Positions 19,268-29,062 of a stretch of DNA of 64,000 nt are shown here, piece by piece. Source of the DNA: Vibrio tapetis subsp. tapetis (GTDB lineage: Bacteria; Pseudomonadota; Gammaproteobacteria; Enterobacterales; Vibrionaceae). The notes below the pieces were generated by a model. It did not search any database. It was given only the letters and a program-made list of their open reading frames with translations, and was not told the origin of the DNA. A program made the translations under genes and the position numbers. Numbering within the stretch: the first letter of the stretch is position 1; every line of letters starts with the position of its first letter. The stretch is taken from the NCBI RefSeq assembly GCF_900233005.1, contig NZ_LT960611.1, positions 2,790,001 to 2,854,000 of the forward strand. The letters are read 5' to 3'.

Positions 19268-20982
19268 AACTCAGGCCCCAAAGTGAAGTGGATACGAAAG
19301 TCATCCAACTCTTTGGCGTCATCTGGCCACGCGAAGTCTAAACGAATAGGCCCAACTGGCGATGCCCAGCGCACACCTACACCACGCCCCATTTTCCAAT
19401 CTGGAGTGTCTATCCATGCGTCACCATAATCAACAAACGCAGCTAACCACCAATCTCCAACAATTCGATATTGATATTCTAATGTGGAAGTGACTAAATA
19501 CTGACCACCAGTGAGCTTGCCATTGCTACCCTTTGGAGAAATTGATTCGTAACCATAGCCACGTAGGCTGTTATCACCACCGGCGAAAAAACGTAACGAA
19601 GGCGGGACTTTATCCAATTCATCGGTATAAATAGCGCCACCATCAATACGAGCTAAACCTCGATGATTATTACCAATACTGCGTATCCATGCCGTTCTTC
19701 CCTGCAGCAAAAACAAATCTGCGTCAGAGCGTAAAAACTTATCGGTCGCTTCAAATTTCACGACCTGCTTATCGCCCCACATCGGCATTGAGCCTCCGCG
19801 AACTCTCACTCTAGAAAATGAAATACCAGGCAGTAACATCTTAGAGCGATTACTGACATCTGCTTGGGTGTAATCCTCAAATAGATAACGTAGATAAATG
19901 GTTCGGTGCCAGCCTGAGTCTAGTTGCCAATGGCGTTCTACAGCCAAGTTGTTCTCAAAGCTCTTTGTATCTTGTTTATCGGTGTTCTTCATCCCGTACT
20001 TAATCTCGTAGTACTCATCAAGAACGTTTTCTAGCGGAATCTTATAACTCGCGATGGCGGTTTGCTCTGGCTGAGAAATAGATAAAGAGGTACGGAAGCT
20101 ATGCCCTCGGTCGTTTAGCCACGGCTTTTTCCACGTTAATGTGGCTTTAGGACCAATGTCAGTAGAGTAACCAATACCGGTTTCTAATTGATTTCGAGAT
20201 TGCGGCGCCAAAACTACACGCATAGGTAATTGACGACTTTCGCCTACACCAGATAAATTGGGCTCAACATGGACAGAGGAGAACCACTCTGTATTAGAAA
20301 GCTTTTGATTTAACTCGCCCACCTGAGTCGCCAAGTAAGGGTCGTTCTCTTCAAACGGAACTAAAGACTGAACTCTGTCTTCATTGATCTGGCTACCTTC
20401 AATAGAAACCTTACCAAAGTGATATCGTATTCCGCTATTGTAAACAATGGTAATCAAAGCTTGCTGATGCGTTGGCGCAACTTTCAGCGAAGTTTCAACA
20501 AACTCACCTTCAAAGTAACCTTTTTGCAAAGCCAAGTTACTGATCCCTGACTTTAATGCTTCATAGTTACTGTGGTTAAGAATTTCACCAACTTTAACCT
20601 TAGAGGCGCTAAGTAGGGCTTGGAAGTCTTCATCCCTTTCAGCTTCACCTATAATCGTGATATTGCTCTGGGCTATACGTGTTGCCGGCCCAGAGGCAAC
20701 TTGAACATTCAGAGTCTGCTGATCTTCAGAAATAACAAAATCAATCCTTGGCTGGTAATAACCCAAGGCTTTCAGTGCGTTAATGATGTTTTCTTCAAGG
20801 CGAGACTGGAATCTTAATGAGGTCGAGTATTCTTTCTCATCAATAGTAGACAAATAAGCATCAACATTTGTCGCCAACGCACCTTCTAAACCAGTGACAT
20901 CTAATTTAGTTGCCAGAGCATTAGGTGAAGCAAGTAGGACAAATGCGAATAATAAAGGAGTAAAAGTTCTAAGATTTAACAT
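19264..20982 (-). CDS. tamA: Outer-membrane assembly protein TamA
   Basis: A 572-residue Omp85-family protein (the E. coli protein has 577). The signal peptide is MLNLRTFTPLLFAFVLLAS to ALA, then three POTRA domains (about 25-270) and a C-terminal 16-strand barrel. The barrel contains the Omp85 lid-lock motif VRGGSMPMWG/RFFAGGDNSLRGYGYESIS and ends in FHF-like residues (FRIHFTLGPEL). I chose ATG at 20982 because the signal peptide starts there; the frame continues 26 codons upstream without a sensible leader. It is divergent from msrA as in E. coli and is followed by tamB with an overlap. Confidence 0.94.
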   Translation of the reverse strand: MLNLRTFTPLLFAFVLLASPNALATKLDVTGLEGALATNVDAYLSTIDEKEYSTSLRFQSRLEENIINALKALGYYQPRIDFVISEDQQTLNVQVASGPATRIAQSNITIIGEAERDEDFQALLSASKVKVGEILNHSNYEALKSGISNLALQKGYFEGEFVETSLKVAPTHQQALITIVYNSGIRYHFGKVSIEGSQINEDRVQSLVPFEENDPYLATQVGELNQKLSNTEWFSSVHVEPNLSGVGESRQLPMRVVLAPQSRNQLETGIGYSTDIGPKATLTWKKPWLNDRGHSFRTSLSISQPEQTAIASYKIPLENVLDEYYEIKYGMKNTDKQDTKSFENNLAVERHWQLDSGWHRTIYLRYLFEDYTQADVSNRSKMLLPGISFSRVRVRGGSMPMWGDKQVVKFEATDKFLRSDADLFLLQGRTAWIRSIGNNHRGLARIDGGAIYTDELDKVPPSLRFFAGGDNSLRGYGYESISPKGSNGKLTGGQYLVTSTLEYQYRIVGDWWLAAFVDYGDAWIDTPDWKMGRGVGVRWASPVGPIRLDFAWPDDAKELDDFRIHFTLGPEL

Positions 20983-21174
20983 GCTGATACTTATATGATA
21001 CAACCACGTATTGATGGTAACGCTAACATAGCAAAAATATAAAATGAGACCTAGCCTCATTAGCTAACGATTATATAAAAATGCTCGATGAGCCTAAACT
21101 CGCATCCGGCTAATGACAATAAATACACGACTAAGTTGGGTTCTACCAAGCAATATCATAACAAGAAAGGCACT

Positions 21175-21807
21175 ATGCTCAATAAAAATACCATTGTTTC
21201 ACCGCAAGAAGCATTAGCGGGCAGAGAAACAGCCATCATTCCGAATGAAAAACACTTTATCAATCAAAGCGATCTTATCGCACCCATCGAAGGTGAACAA
21301 CAACAGATACTGTTTGGCATGGGATGTTTCTGGGGCGCTGAACGTTTATTCTGGCAATTAGACGGGGTTCAGTCGACCGCTGTTGGCTACAGTGGTGGTT
21401 ATACCAAAAACCCAACCTACGATGAAGTATGCAGTGGAAATACGGCCCACACAGAAGTAGTGAAAGTTGTGTTCGATCCTAGTGTGCTTCCTGTTGCACA
21501 ATTACTCCGCCATTTTTGGGAAAATCACGATCCCACTCAGGGTCTGCAACAAGGTAATGATAGAGGCTCTCAGTATCGTTCTGCTATTTATACCTATAAT
21601 GACTCTCAATTTGAGATAGCAACGGCAAGTATGCAAGCTTACCAACAAGCATTGACGAAAATAAAGCCCGATGCCATTACGACCGAAATTAAAGCCGCCG
21701 CTGAATTTTATTTTGCCGAAGACTATCATCAGCAATATTTAGCAAAAAATCCAAACGGTTACTGCGGTCTCGGTGGGACAGGAGCGTGCTTCCCACCAGA
21801 GCGTTAG
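21175..21807 (+). CDS. msrA: Peptide methionine-(S)-sulfoxide reductase MsrA
   Basis: A 210-residue repair enzyme (E. coli 212) that reduces methionine-S-sulfoxide in proteins. The catalytic motif GCFWGAERLFW has the reactive Cys51. The resolving cysteines are in the C-terminal GYCGLGGTGACFPPER. Start ATG at 21175 has an AAAGG ribosome site 4 nt upstream and matches the E. coli N-terminus; the frame is open 29 codons further upstream but without a family match. It is divergent from tamA, and its stop lies 1 nt from the convergent ytfK stop, with no terminator between them. Confidence 0.96.
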   Translation: MLNKNTIVSPQEALAGRETAIIPNEKHFINQSDLIAPIEGEQQQILFGMGCFWGAERLFWQLDGVQSTAVGYSGGYTKNPTYDEVCSGNTAHTEVVKVVFDPSVLPVAQLLRHFWENHDPTQGLQQGNDRGSQYRSAIYTYNDSQFEIATASMQAYQQALTKIKPDAITTEIKAAAEFYFAEDYHQQYLAKNPNGYCGLGGTGACFPPER

Positions 21808-21808
21808 C

Positions 21809-22018
21809 CTAGATACCCGCAAGGCTTAAGGAGTCAATCGTCTGATTGACTTCTTTCATTATCGATAACATTTCTCGATTATTTAAATCCGGCAACATCA
21901 CTTTGCCTTTCTCAAAAAAGAACACACCGATCCCTTTAATGATAAACGAGCCACAAAATAGCGTTTTGACAAATTTTGCCACTTGGCGTGGATGATAGTG
22001 CGTAAAGACTCTTTCCAT
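21809..22018 (-). CDS. ytfK: DUF1107 small protein YtfK
   Basis: A 69-residue protein aligning along its whole length with E. coli YtfK (68 residues): the shared pattern is R/QVAK-V-LF-G--I-G-G-F-F-KGK----- and a C-terminal LS-M-EVN block. In E. coli YtfK has been reported to stimulate SpoT-dependent (p)ppGpp accumulation during phosphate or fatty-acid starvation; the same role here is inference. The genes around it (tamAB, msrA, ytfJ) are the same ytf neighbourhood. The start at 22018 follows AGGCGGA. Confidence 0.88.
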   Translation of the reverse strand: MERVFTHYHPRQVAKFVKTLFCGSFIIKGIGVFFFEKGKVMLPDLNNREMLSIMKEVNQTIDSLSLAGI

Positions 22019-22223
22019 AATTTTTCCGCCTAATCTTAAGTATCAAGGACTTCGAGCGAAGAATCATACATTGAAATAATACGACCAACGTCAAGCCTTT
22101 GTCTTTTTATATACTCAAGCAAAATTAACGCCAAAAAGTACCATTTTGAACTAACATAATTTCGATTATGAGCTACCCTATTGATACTTTAGAAATAAAA
22201 CCCAACAAAAATAGACGGATATC

Positions 22224-22778
22224 ATGATGAAACTAAAAACTCTATTGGCTCTTAGCCTAACTGCTGCACCAATGATGAGCTGGGCGCACAATATTGAAGT
22301 TGGACATTCGCTACCAAGCGTAATGGTAGCAAGTCATGGCGAAGTAATCTTAGACGGTGATAAAACCGCCTACACCGATTGGAAAAGCGAACAACTGAAT
22401 GGCAAGGTTCGTATCATTCAAGCAATCGCTGGCCGTAAAAGCTCAAAAAAAATGAATGCACCTTTAATGACTGCGATCACAGCGGCTAAATTTTCACCAG
22501 ATAACTACCAAACAACCACTATCATCAATCAAGATGACTCAATGTGGGGAACAGGATCATTTGTAAAATCTTCAGCAGAAGACAGTAAGCAAGAGTTCTC
22601 ATGGTCTTCAATCGTCGTTGATGAAGATGGCTTAGTTGCAAATACTTGGGATCTTGCAGAAGAAAGCTCCGCGATCATTGCGTTAGATAAAATGGGTAAA
22701 GTGCTTTTTGTTAAAGAAGGCGCGTTGACCGAACAGGAAATTACCGATGTACTAGCGAAAGTGAAGGCGAGCCTATAA
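22224..22778 (+). CDS. ytfJ: Periplasmic thioredoxin-like protein YtfJ
   Basis: A 184-residue protein with a signal peptide (about 1-21, ending SWA before HNIEVGHSLP). It matches E. coli YtfJ across its length: GKVRIIQAIAGR-S-K near residue 60, YQTTTIIN-DD in the middle, and EESSAIIALDKMGKV near the end. The family has a thioredoxin-like fold, but the CxxC pair is absent, so ordinary thiol-disulfide exchange is unlikely. The molecular function is unknown. A terminator follows immediately. Confidence 0.88.
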   Translation: MMKLKTLLALSLTAAPMMSWAHNIEVGHSLPSVMVASHGEVILDGDKTAYTDWKSEQLNGKVRIIQAIAGRKSSKKMNAPLMTAITAAKFSPDNYQTTTIINQDDSMWGTGSFVKSSAEDSKQEFSWSSIVVDEDGLVANTWDLAEESSAIIALDKMGKVLFVKEGALTEQEITDVLAKVKASL

Positions 22779-22795
22779 ACTGGGGCTGTCCCTTA

Positions 22796-22826
22796 GAGAG
22801 CCGATTCTGATTGGCTCTCCTTTTGT
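22796..22826 (+). terminator. Intrinsic terminator after ytfJ
   Basis: GAGAGCCGAT pairs with ATTGGCTCTC (one G-T pair) around a TCTG loop, followed by CTTTTGTTCT. It separates ytfJ from ridA. Confidence 0.8.
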
Positions 22827-22851
22827 TCTCCTCCCATAAATGGAAAAGAAA

Positions 22852-23241
22852 ATGACTAAAGTACTTCATACTGACTCTGCACCAGCAGCTATTGGCCCAT
22901 ACGTACAAGGCGTTGACCTTGGCAACATGGTTATGACTTCAGGCCAAATCCCGGTAAATCCTGCGACTGGTGAAGTACCAGAGGCAATTGCAGATCAAGC
23001 TCGTCAATCTTTAGCTAACGTAAAAGCCGTTGTCGAGTCTTCAGGCCTAAGCGTAACAGACATCGTTAAAATGACGGTTTTTGCAAAAGATTTGAATGAT
23101 TTTGGCGCGGTAAATGAGGTGTACGGTGCGTTCTTTGATGAACATAACGTTGCTAACTACCCAGCACGTTCTTGCGTTGAAGTAGCTCGCTTACCAAAAG
23201 ACGTTCTGATTGAAATCGAAGCTATCGCGGTTCGTAAATAG
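22852..23241 (+). CDS. ridA: RidA-family enamine/imine deaminase
   Basis: A 129-residue YjgF/YER057c/UK114 protein that hydrolyses reactive 2-aminoacrylate and related imines released by PLP enzymes. The diagnostic block ARSCVEVARLPKDVLIEIEAIA contains the conserved arginine (about 103) that binds the substrate carboxylate, with TSGQIPVNPATGE near residue 30. I prefer ATG at 22852 (MTKVLHTDSAP) because GGAAAAGAAA precedes it and the family starts there; ATG four codons upstream is the alternative. It is flanked by terminators on both sides, so it is transcribed alone. Confidence 0.93.
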   Translation: MTKVLHTDSAPAAIGPYVQGVDLGNMVMTSGQIPVNPATGEVPEAIADQARQSLANVKAVVESSGLSVTDIVKMTVFAKDLNDFGAVNEVYGAFFDEHNVANYPARSCVEVARLPKDVLIEIEAIAVRK

Positions 23242-23261
23242 GCTAAAGGCCAAAAAGATGA

Positions 23262-23290
23262 AAAAAAGGAGTGCTGAGCACTCCTTTTTA
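23262..23290. terminator. Bidirectional terminator between ridA and plsC
   Basis: AAAAAGGAGTGCT/GAGCACTCCTTTTT forms a long perfect stem with a very small loop and A/T-rich flanks on both sides, between the convergent ridA and plsC genes. Confidence 0.87.
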
Positions 23291-23314
23291 TTTAAGGCAT
23301 AGAAGAGAATCTCA

Positions 23315-24046
23315 CTATTTTTTCTGATTAAGAATTTCTACTTCCGCATCAAGCTCAGCCAGTTTCTCTTTCATTTGTTCGCGGCAGACATTCGCTAGCT
23401 CACGAACATTTTCTTTGCCGTAGCCTTCAACACTGACAGGAGGCAACATTTCAACGATGACGTGACCATTATTCCAACGGTTTAATTTCACTTTATCTTG
23501 AGTCGTACTGCAAACAATTGGGATAACCGGAACTTCAGCACCAATAGCCGCATGAAAAGCACCGGTTTTAAATGGTAATAAACCACGCCCACGCGAGCGT
23601 GTTCCTTCAGGGAACATCCACACTGACACGCCCGTTGCTTTGATTTGCTCTACAACCTGACCAATAGTGCCTACTGCTTTTGAACGATTTGCTCGGTCAA
23701 TCAGTATGTTCCCCGTAATCCAATACAGCTGACCGAACAATGGCAACCACATAAGGCTCTTTTTACCAACCGTTACTACTTTTGGTGTTACCGCTGATGA
23801 AATAGTAAAGAGATCCCAAGAGTTCTGATGATTAGCCACATAAACATGCTGACCACGCTCATAAGCATCATCCGGAATTCGTAGCTCTAGCTTGATGCCA
23901 AACACTCGTGACATATAGCCAAAGTAACGACCAAAAGTGAATACATGTTTCGGGTTTCGAGGGCTTAATAGGCAATAGCCACAGCCAAATACAAACATCA
24001 AGATGGCAAATATCGCTACAGCGATAAGACGTAAAAAGGCGATCAT
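23315..24046 (-). CDS. plsC: 1-acyl-sn-glycerol-3-phosphate acyltransferase PlsC
   Basis: A 243-residue inner-membrane enzyme that acylates lysophosphatidic acid to phosphatidic acid. The catalytic HX4D motif is NHQNSWD (His73, Asp78). The substrate-binding block FPEGTRSRGRG is present, as is VPVIPIVCST. An N-terminal hydrophobic segment (about 5-27) anchors it. It lies downstream of murA, separated by a terminator, so it likely has its own promoter. Confidence 0.94.
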   Translation of the reverse strand: MIAFLRLIAVAIFAILMFVFGCGYCLLSPRNPKHVFTFGRYFGYMSRVFGIKLELRIPDDAYERGQHVYVANHQNSWDLFTISSAVTPKVVTVGKKSLMWLPLFGQLYWITGNILIDRANRSKAVGTIGQVVEQIKATGVSVWMFPEGTRSRGRGLLPFKTGAFHAAIGAEVPVIPIVCSTTQDKVKLNRWNNGHVIVEMLPPVSVEGYGKENVRELANVCREQMKEKLAELDAEVEILNQKK

Positions 24047-24070
24047 TTGTTTTTATTCCAGTTCAATTAC

Positions 24071-24105
24071 AAAAAAGCCGAAACCCAAAGATTCCGGCTT
24101 TTGAT
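24071..24105 (-). terminator. Intrinsic terminator after murA
   Basis: On the minus strand AAAAGCCGGAATC pairs with GGGTTTCGGCTTTT (with G-T pairs) around TTT, followed by more T. It ends the mla-ibaG-murA transcript before plsC. Confidence 0.85.
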
Positions 24106-24117
24106 GATGTCATCAAA

Positions 24118-25392
<1,275 letters not shown>

Positions 25393-25653
25393 TTATAGAG
25401 ACATCAGTTTCTTATCACGAGCCAACTCTTCCGGCGTATACGCCTTGATAGAAAGAGCGTGAATGTCATTACGTTGGATGTGAGCCATAAGCGGGCCATA
25501 AATCAGCTGTTGTTTCTTAACGCGATTCATACCATCAAAACAAGCATCAACAGCAATCACTTCATAATGACTGCCTTCTCCTTTTACATGCACTTCATTT
25601 AAATTCAATGCTTCGTCTAGTAGTTTTTTTACTTCTACGCTGTCCACGGTCAA
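25393..25653 (-). CDS. ibaG: BolA-family protein IbaG
   Basis: An 86-residue BolA-like protein. Family members bind monothiol glutaredoxins and iron-sulfur clusters, and IbaG is linked to acid stress in E. coli. The conserved block [18 protein letters not shown] and the tail [13 protein letters not shown] match E. coli IbaG closely. The start is unusual: the longest frame opens at TTG (25653), but a GTG six bases later (25647) has AGGGG at better spacing and may be the true start. It sits 6 nt upstream of murA in the mla operon. Confidence 0.93.
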   Translation of the reverse strand: MTVDSVEVKKLLDEALNLNEVHVKGEGSHYEVIAVDACFDGMNRVKKQQLIYGPLMAHIQRNDIHALSIKAYTPEELARDKKLMSL

Positions 25654-25660
25654 CCCCTGC

Positions 25661-25969
25661 CTAGCTTTCTATATGGTCTAACAATATTGATTCTACATTA
25701 CTTAACCGACACAAAGTGTGCAGTTGTTCGGGCACAAAGCTGAACATTATATGACAGTTTTGTTTTTTTGCATGCTCTAATAAATGTATCAACATGACCA
25801 TGCCCGCAGAATCAACACGTTGAACCTGAGATAAATTAATATTAATTTGGTTCGTGTGTGGGTGCCACGCCTGAATGATGCGCCATAAATCTGGCACGCT
25901 TTCTCTATCAAGACTTCCCGATAGCTGAACGTCATGCTCGGATGTCACATTCCATTGGCGTTGCACCAT
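25661..25969 (-). CDS. mlaB: STAS-domain phospholipid transport subunit MlaB
   Basis: A 102-residue STAS protein that binds and stabilises the MlaF ATPase in the MlaFEDB inner-membrane complex. The STAS core is visible as [20 protein letters not shown] (about 41-60), with the conserved DSAG turn. It is in the order mlaF-E-D-C-B as in E. coli, 1 nt from mlaC. Confidence 0.93.
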   Translation of the reverse strand: MVQRQWNVTSEHDVQLSGSLDRESVPDLWRIIQAWHPHTNQININLSQVQRVDSAGMVMLIHLLEHAKKQNCHIMFSFVPEQLHTLCRLSNVESILLDHIES

Positions 25970-25970
25970 G

Positions 25971-26618
25971 TTATTTTTCCTTTACGGTAATCGATTGATT
26001 AGCAATGTTTTGCAGCTCTTTACTGACTGCAAGAATGCCATCTTTTCTGATTTTTCCATTCCATTCTGATTGCTTACTGGAAAGCAAACTGATGCCTTCA
26101 GCAACCATATCGAATGCAGCCCATTCAGCCGTTTTTTTGTCTTTACGCAACTTAAAGTCGAGCTTTATATTGGGATTCGGTTTATCAACAATTTCTACTG
26201 AAATCGACATAATTCGACGTTCTGGGTCAATATCACGCTCTGGAGAAAATACGATCTGCTGATCGGTATACTGAGTGAGCACCTGAGCATAAGATGTGAC
26301 CAGATAAGCCCTAAATGCATCGATAAATACGCGAACGTCTTCTTTCTTGGCCTTCTTTAAGTTTGGCCCCAGCAATTTTAAGGCTGCATAGCGGTCGTTA
26401 ACGTAAGGCATCAGTTCTTCTTCCACGATCACTTTCAAGTGATCTGGATTCTGCTTAATTTCGGGCTGTTGCTCTTTCAGACGAGTAAACGTTTTATCTG
26501 CTACAGCCTTCATCATTTGATAAGGCTCAGTTCTGTTAATGTCTTCAGTTGCAGACACAGAAAAGCTGGTCAGCATGGTAATTACTGCCGTTGAAATCCA
26601 CTGTTTCAAAGTCGCCAT
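25971..26618 (-). CDS. mlaC: Periplasmic phospholipid shuttle MlaC
   Basis: A 215-residue periplasmic protein that carries phospholipid between the MlaA outer-membrane complex and MlaD. The signal peptide is about residues 1-23 (ending SVSA). The body is the Tol-Tol-Ttg2D/MlaC fold, with YVNDRYAALKLLGPNLKKA and the C-terminal SKQSEWNGKIRKDGILAV. The start codon shares a base with the mlaD stop. Confidence 0.94.
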   Translation of the reverse strand: MATLKQWISTAVITMLTSFSVSATEDINRTEPYQMMKAVADKTFTRLKEQQPEIKQNPDHLKVIVEEELMPYVNDRYAALKLLGPNLKKAKKEDVRVFIDAFRAYLVTSYAQVLTQYTDQQIVFSPERDIDPERRIMSISVEIVDKPNPNIKLDFKLRKDKKTAEWAAFDMVAEGISLLSSKQSEWNGKIRKDGILAVSKELQNIANQSITVKEK

Positions 26619-27109
26619 TATTGAACCTCCGATGTAGTTGCATCACCGCCAACTCGATACAGCACTTGTCCAATCAAATCTTCAAGTACTAGCGCTGATT
26701 TAGTGTCTTCAATAAAGTCCCCGTTTGCCAACATATCGATATCTTCATCGACAAAACCTGGAACCAAGCCAATGTATTGCTCCCCAATCAAGCCCGACGT
26801 GAGGATCTGAGCGCTTGAGGTTTCAGGAAACTGTCCGAATTTGGTTTCAATCTCTATTGTCACAACAGGTAAGTACTGCTCTAAATCTAAAGTAATATCA
26901 CTCACTCGCCCCACAACAACACCGCCAATTTTAACGGGAGATCGAGGTTTCAGGCTGCCGATATTATCAAATTGAGCTTTGAGCGAGTATGTTTCACTAG
27001 AACCGAAACTCCTAACATCCGCAACTTCAATAATCATAACCAATACAGCAATAATGCTGGCTAATACAAAGCCGCCAACCAGTAATTCTGTTTTACGTGT
27101 CTGTTGCAT
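26618..27109 (-). CDS. mlaD: MCE-domain phospholipid transport subunit MlaD
   Basis: A 163-residue inner-membrane protein with one N-terminal membrane segment (about 8-29) and a single MCE domain (about 38-118). MlaD forms a hexameric ring in the periplasm through which lipid passes to MlaC. The MCE signature lies at FDNIGSLKPRSPVKIGGVVVGRV... to ...LTSGLIGEQYIGLVPG. It is shorter than E. coli MlaD (183) at the C-terminus only. It is 2 nt from mlaE. Confidence 0.94.
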   Translation of the reverse strand: MQQTRKTELLVGGFVLASIIAVLVMIIEVADVRSFGSSETYSLKAQFDNIGSLKPRSPVKIGGVVVGRVSDITLDLEQYLPVVTIEIETKFGQFPETSSAQILTSGLIGEQYIGLVPGFVDEDIDMLANGDFIEDTKSALVLEDLIGQVLYRVGGDATTSEVQ

Positions 27110-27111
27110 GT

Positions 27112-27906
27112 TTAATTCCCAAACATCAAAGCGGTGAGTACAAAGTCTAACGCCAATATAGCGAGAGAAGAGTGCACCACGGTTCTTGTTGTAGCGCGGC
27201 TGATCCCTTCCGAAGTAGGGATCGCGTCGTATCCGTTAAATAAAGCAATCCAAGTAACCGTCAAAGCAAACACCATGCTTTTAATTAAGCTGTTGCCTAT
27301 GTCTTGCCCCAACTCTACCGAAGCTTGCATTGATGACCAAAAACTACCATGGTCAATGCCTTTCCAGTCGACGCCGACCAGTTGCCCGCCCCAAATGCCT
27401 ACCGCCATAAATATCATGGTTAGCAATGGCATCGAGATAAAGCCGGCCCAAAAACGAGGTGCTATTATTCGTTTAAGAGGGTCAACGGCCATCATTTCTA
27501 AACTCGACAGTTGTTCTGTTGCTTTCATCAAGCCTATTTCTGCGGTTAATGCTGAACCCGCGCGACCTGCAAACAATAAGGCTGTAACCACTGGGCCTAA
27601 TTCTCGTAGCAAAGAGAGCGCGACCATTTGCCCTAGAGCGCCTTCAGCACCGAAATCCACCAGCACGACATAGCCCTGAAGGCTTAATACCATACCAATA
27701 AACAAACCTGACAGTACAATGATAACCATTGACTGAACACCCACGCTGTACAACTGCTTAAGTAAAAGTGGAAAATTTTTAATGGGTTGAGGCTTTGAAG
27801 CCAGCGCACCAAATAACATCATTGATGCTCGGCCCCAAGAGCGGCACAACGATATCGTGCGGCTACCTATACTTGCCACATAATCCAAGACTGAATTAGC
27901 GTTCAT
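27112..27906 (-). CDS. mlaE: Phospholipid ABC transporter permease MlaE
   Basis: A 264-residue permease (E. coli 260) with about five membrane segments, the partner of the MlaF ATPase. The family block [24 protein letters not shown] (about 125-148) contains the coupling region. I chose ATG at 27906: AGAGGA lies 9 nt upstream and the N-terminus then matches E. coli. A much longer open frame (to 28074) only overlaps mlaF. The gene overlaps the 3' end of mlaF by 11 nt. Confidence 0.94.
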   Translation of the reverse strand: MNANSVLDYVASIGSRTISLCRSWGRASMMLFGALASKPQPIKNFPLLLKQLYSVGVQSMVIIVLSGLFIGMVLSLQGYVVLVDFGAEGALGQMVALSLLRELGPVVTALLFAGRAGSALTAEIGLMKATEQLSSLEMMAVDPLKRIIAPRFWAGFISMPLLTMIFMAVGIWGGQLVGVDWKGIDHGSFWSSMQASVELGQDIGNSLIKSMVFALTVTWIALFNGYDAIPTSEGISRATTRTVVHSSLAILALDFVLTALMFGN

Positions 27907-28699
27907 CAAACAAGTCCTCTTGTAAGCTTTTTGCTGGGAAGCTAAATGGCACCGGGCCATCCGCAAATCCACGTAAGAACTGCTGAACGTCTTCTGCCGG
28001 GTTATTAGTAAGCTCACTAGGAGAGCCGTAAGCAATGACTTTCCCATCAGCCAACAAATACACTTTATCAGCAATACTCATCACTTCCGGAACGTCATGA
28101 GAAACCACTATTGACGTCAAGCCAAGTGCCTTGTTTAAGTTACTGATTAATTCAACGAGAACCCCCATCGTAATAGGATCTTGCCCCACAAAAGGTTCAT
28201 CGTACATGATCAATTCTGGATCGAGCGCGATTGCACGAGCCAAAGCAGCTCTTCTAGCCATGCCACCTGATAGTTCGCTCGGCATCAACGCTGCAGCGCC
28301 ACGTAACCCCACGGCCTCAAGTTTCAACAAGACAATGGTGCGGATAAGTTCTTCAGAAAGTTCCGTGTGCTCTCTTAGTGGAAAAGCGACGTTCTCGAAT
28401 ACGTTAATGTCCGTAAACAGGGCACCCGACTGAAACAACATACTCATTTTTTTACGAGCTTGGTATAGTTCTTTGCGGCTTAAAGACGGTATATTCCATT
28501 GTTCAAATTGGATCTCGCCAGACTCAGGCGCTATTTGACCACCGATCAAACGCAACAGAGTCGTTTTACCGATACCTGATGGCCCCATGATCGCTGTGAT
28601 TTTTCCACGAGGAATGTCTAAATCAATGTCGTCAAAAATTACTCTGTCTCCACGAGAGAAAGATAAATTTCGAATAATGACCGAATCCTTTGTCGACAT
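27896..28699 (-). CDS. mlaF: Phospholipid ABC transporter ATPase MlaF
   Basis: A 267-residue ABC ATPase that powers the Mla system, which maintains lipid asymmetry of the outer membrane. Walker A is GPSGIGKTT (Lys45), the signature is LSGGMARRA (142-150), Walker B is [13 protein letters not shown] (Glu167), and the switch His is residue 200. It is the first gene of mlaFEDCB-ibaG-murA, read from a good promoter (28748-28776), and divergent from yrbG as in E. coli. Confidence 0.96.
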   Translation of the reverse strand: MSTKDSVIIRNLSFSRGDRVIFDDIDLDIPRGKITAIMGPSGIGKTTLLRLIGGQIAPESGEIQFEQWNIPSLSRKELYQARKKMSMLFQSGALFTDINVFENVAFPLREHTELSEELIRTIVLLKLEAVGLRGAAALMPSELSGGMARRAALARAIALDPELIMYDEPFVGQDPITMGVLVELISNLNKALGLTSIVVSHDVPEVMSIADKVYLLADGKVIAYGSPSELTNNPAEDVQQFLRGFADGPVPFSFPAKSLQEDLFDER

Positions 28700-28747
28700 A
28701 GAACTCCAAGATATCTACAAAATGTATGAAAAGTACAAGTGCATGCA

Positions 28748-28776
28748 ATAATAAGCACTTATTCGTTCAAGTTCAA
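28748..28776 (-). promoter_or_regulatory. Sigma-70-like promoter of the mla operon
   Basis: On the minus strand TTGAAC, a 17-bp spacer and TATTAT, placing the transcript start about 42 nt before the mlaF ATG. This is predicted from consensus only. Confidence 0.5.
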
Positions 28777-28833
28777 AATAAAGCACCAGTTTTTAACCGT
28801 AATTTAACCTGACGTGATAATTACGAGACAAAA

Positions 28834-28862
28834 TTGACCTAATTAGAGCTATCCAATATAAG
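28834..28862 (+). promoter_or_regulatory. Sigma-70-like promoter of the yrbG-kds-lpt operon
   Basis: TTGACC, a 17-bp spacer and TATAAG, about 200 nt before the yrbG ATG. It is the best consensus match in this gap. In E. coli this locus also has promoters inside kdsC/lptC, which I could not recognise here. Confidence 0.5.
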
Positions 28863-29062
28863 TATCAATAACTTAATACTCACAGCACGTAAGTATGATG
28901 TTTCTTATTGTTTACGCGTATAGATGGCAGTGTCACGTTTTTATTTGTTATGCCACTTCCATTTTCTACCGGTACAGGTCAAAATTAGCGGTTATATCCA
29001 TTCTGAACCTTTCTTAGTTCGGAAAACACTTATCATTATTAACAAAAATTAAAGGGATCGTC

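Larger units (their letters stand above)
28700..29062. other. 363-bp control region between divergent mlaF and yrbG
   Basis: No gene is visible. It carries one sigma-70-like promoter on each strand (28748-28776 minus; 28834-28862 plus). The yrbG leader would then be nearly 200 nt long, and contains an imperfect GAAC/GTTC inverted repeat near 29008-29022. I see no known riboswitch in it. Confidence 0.5.

Noticed and set aside
20983..21060. Longer N-terminus for tamA
   Set aside because: It would place a second hydrophobic stretch before a normal signal peptide; the family begins at the signal peptide.
27134..27673. 179-codon frame antisense to mlaE
   Set aside because: It is the complement of a strongly conserved membrane protein gene; the composition follows the antisense of hydrophobic codons.
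27907..28074. Longer N-terminus for mlaE
   Set aside because: The extension is entirely within mlaF; the ATG at 27906 has a good ribosome site and fits the family length.
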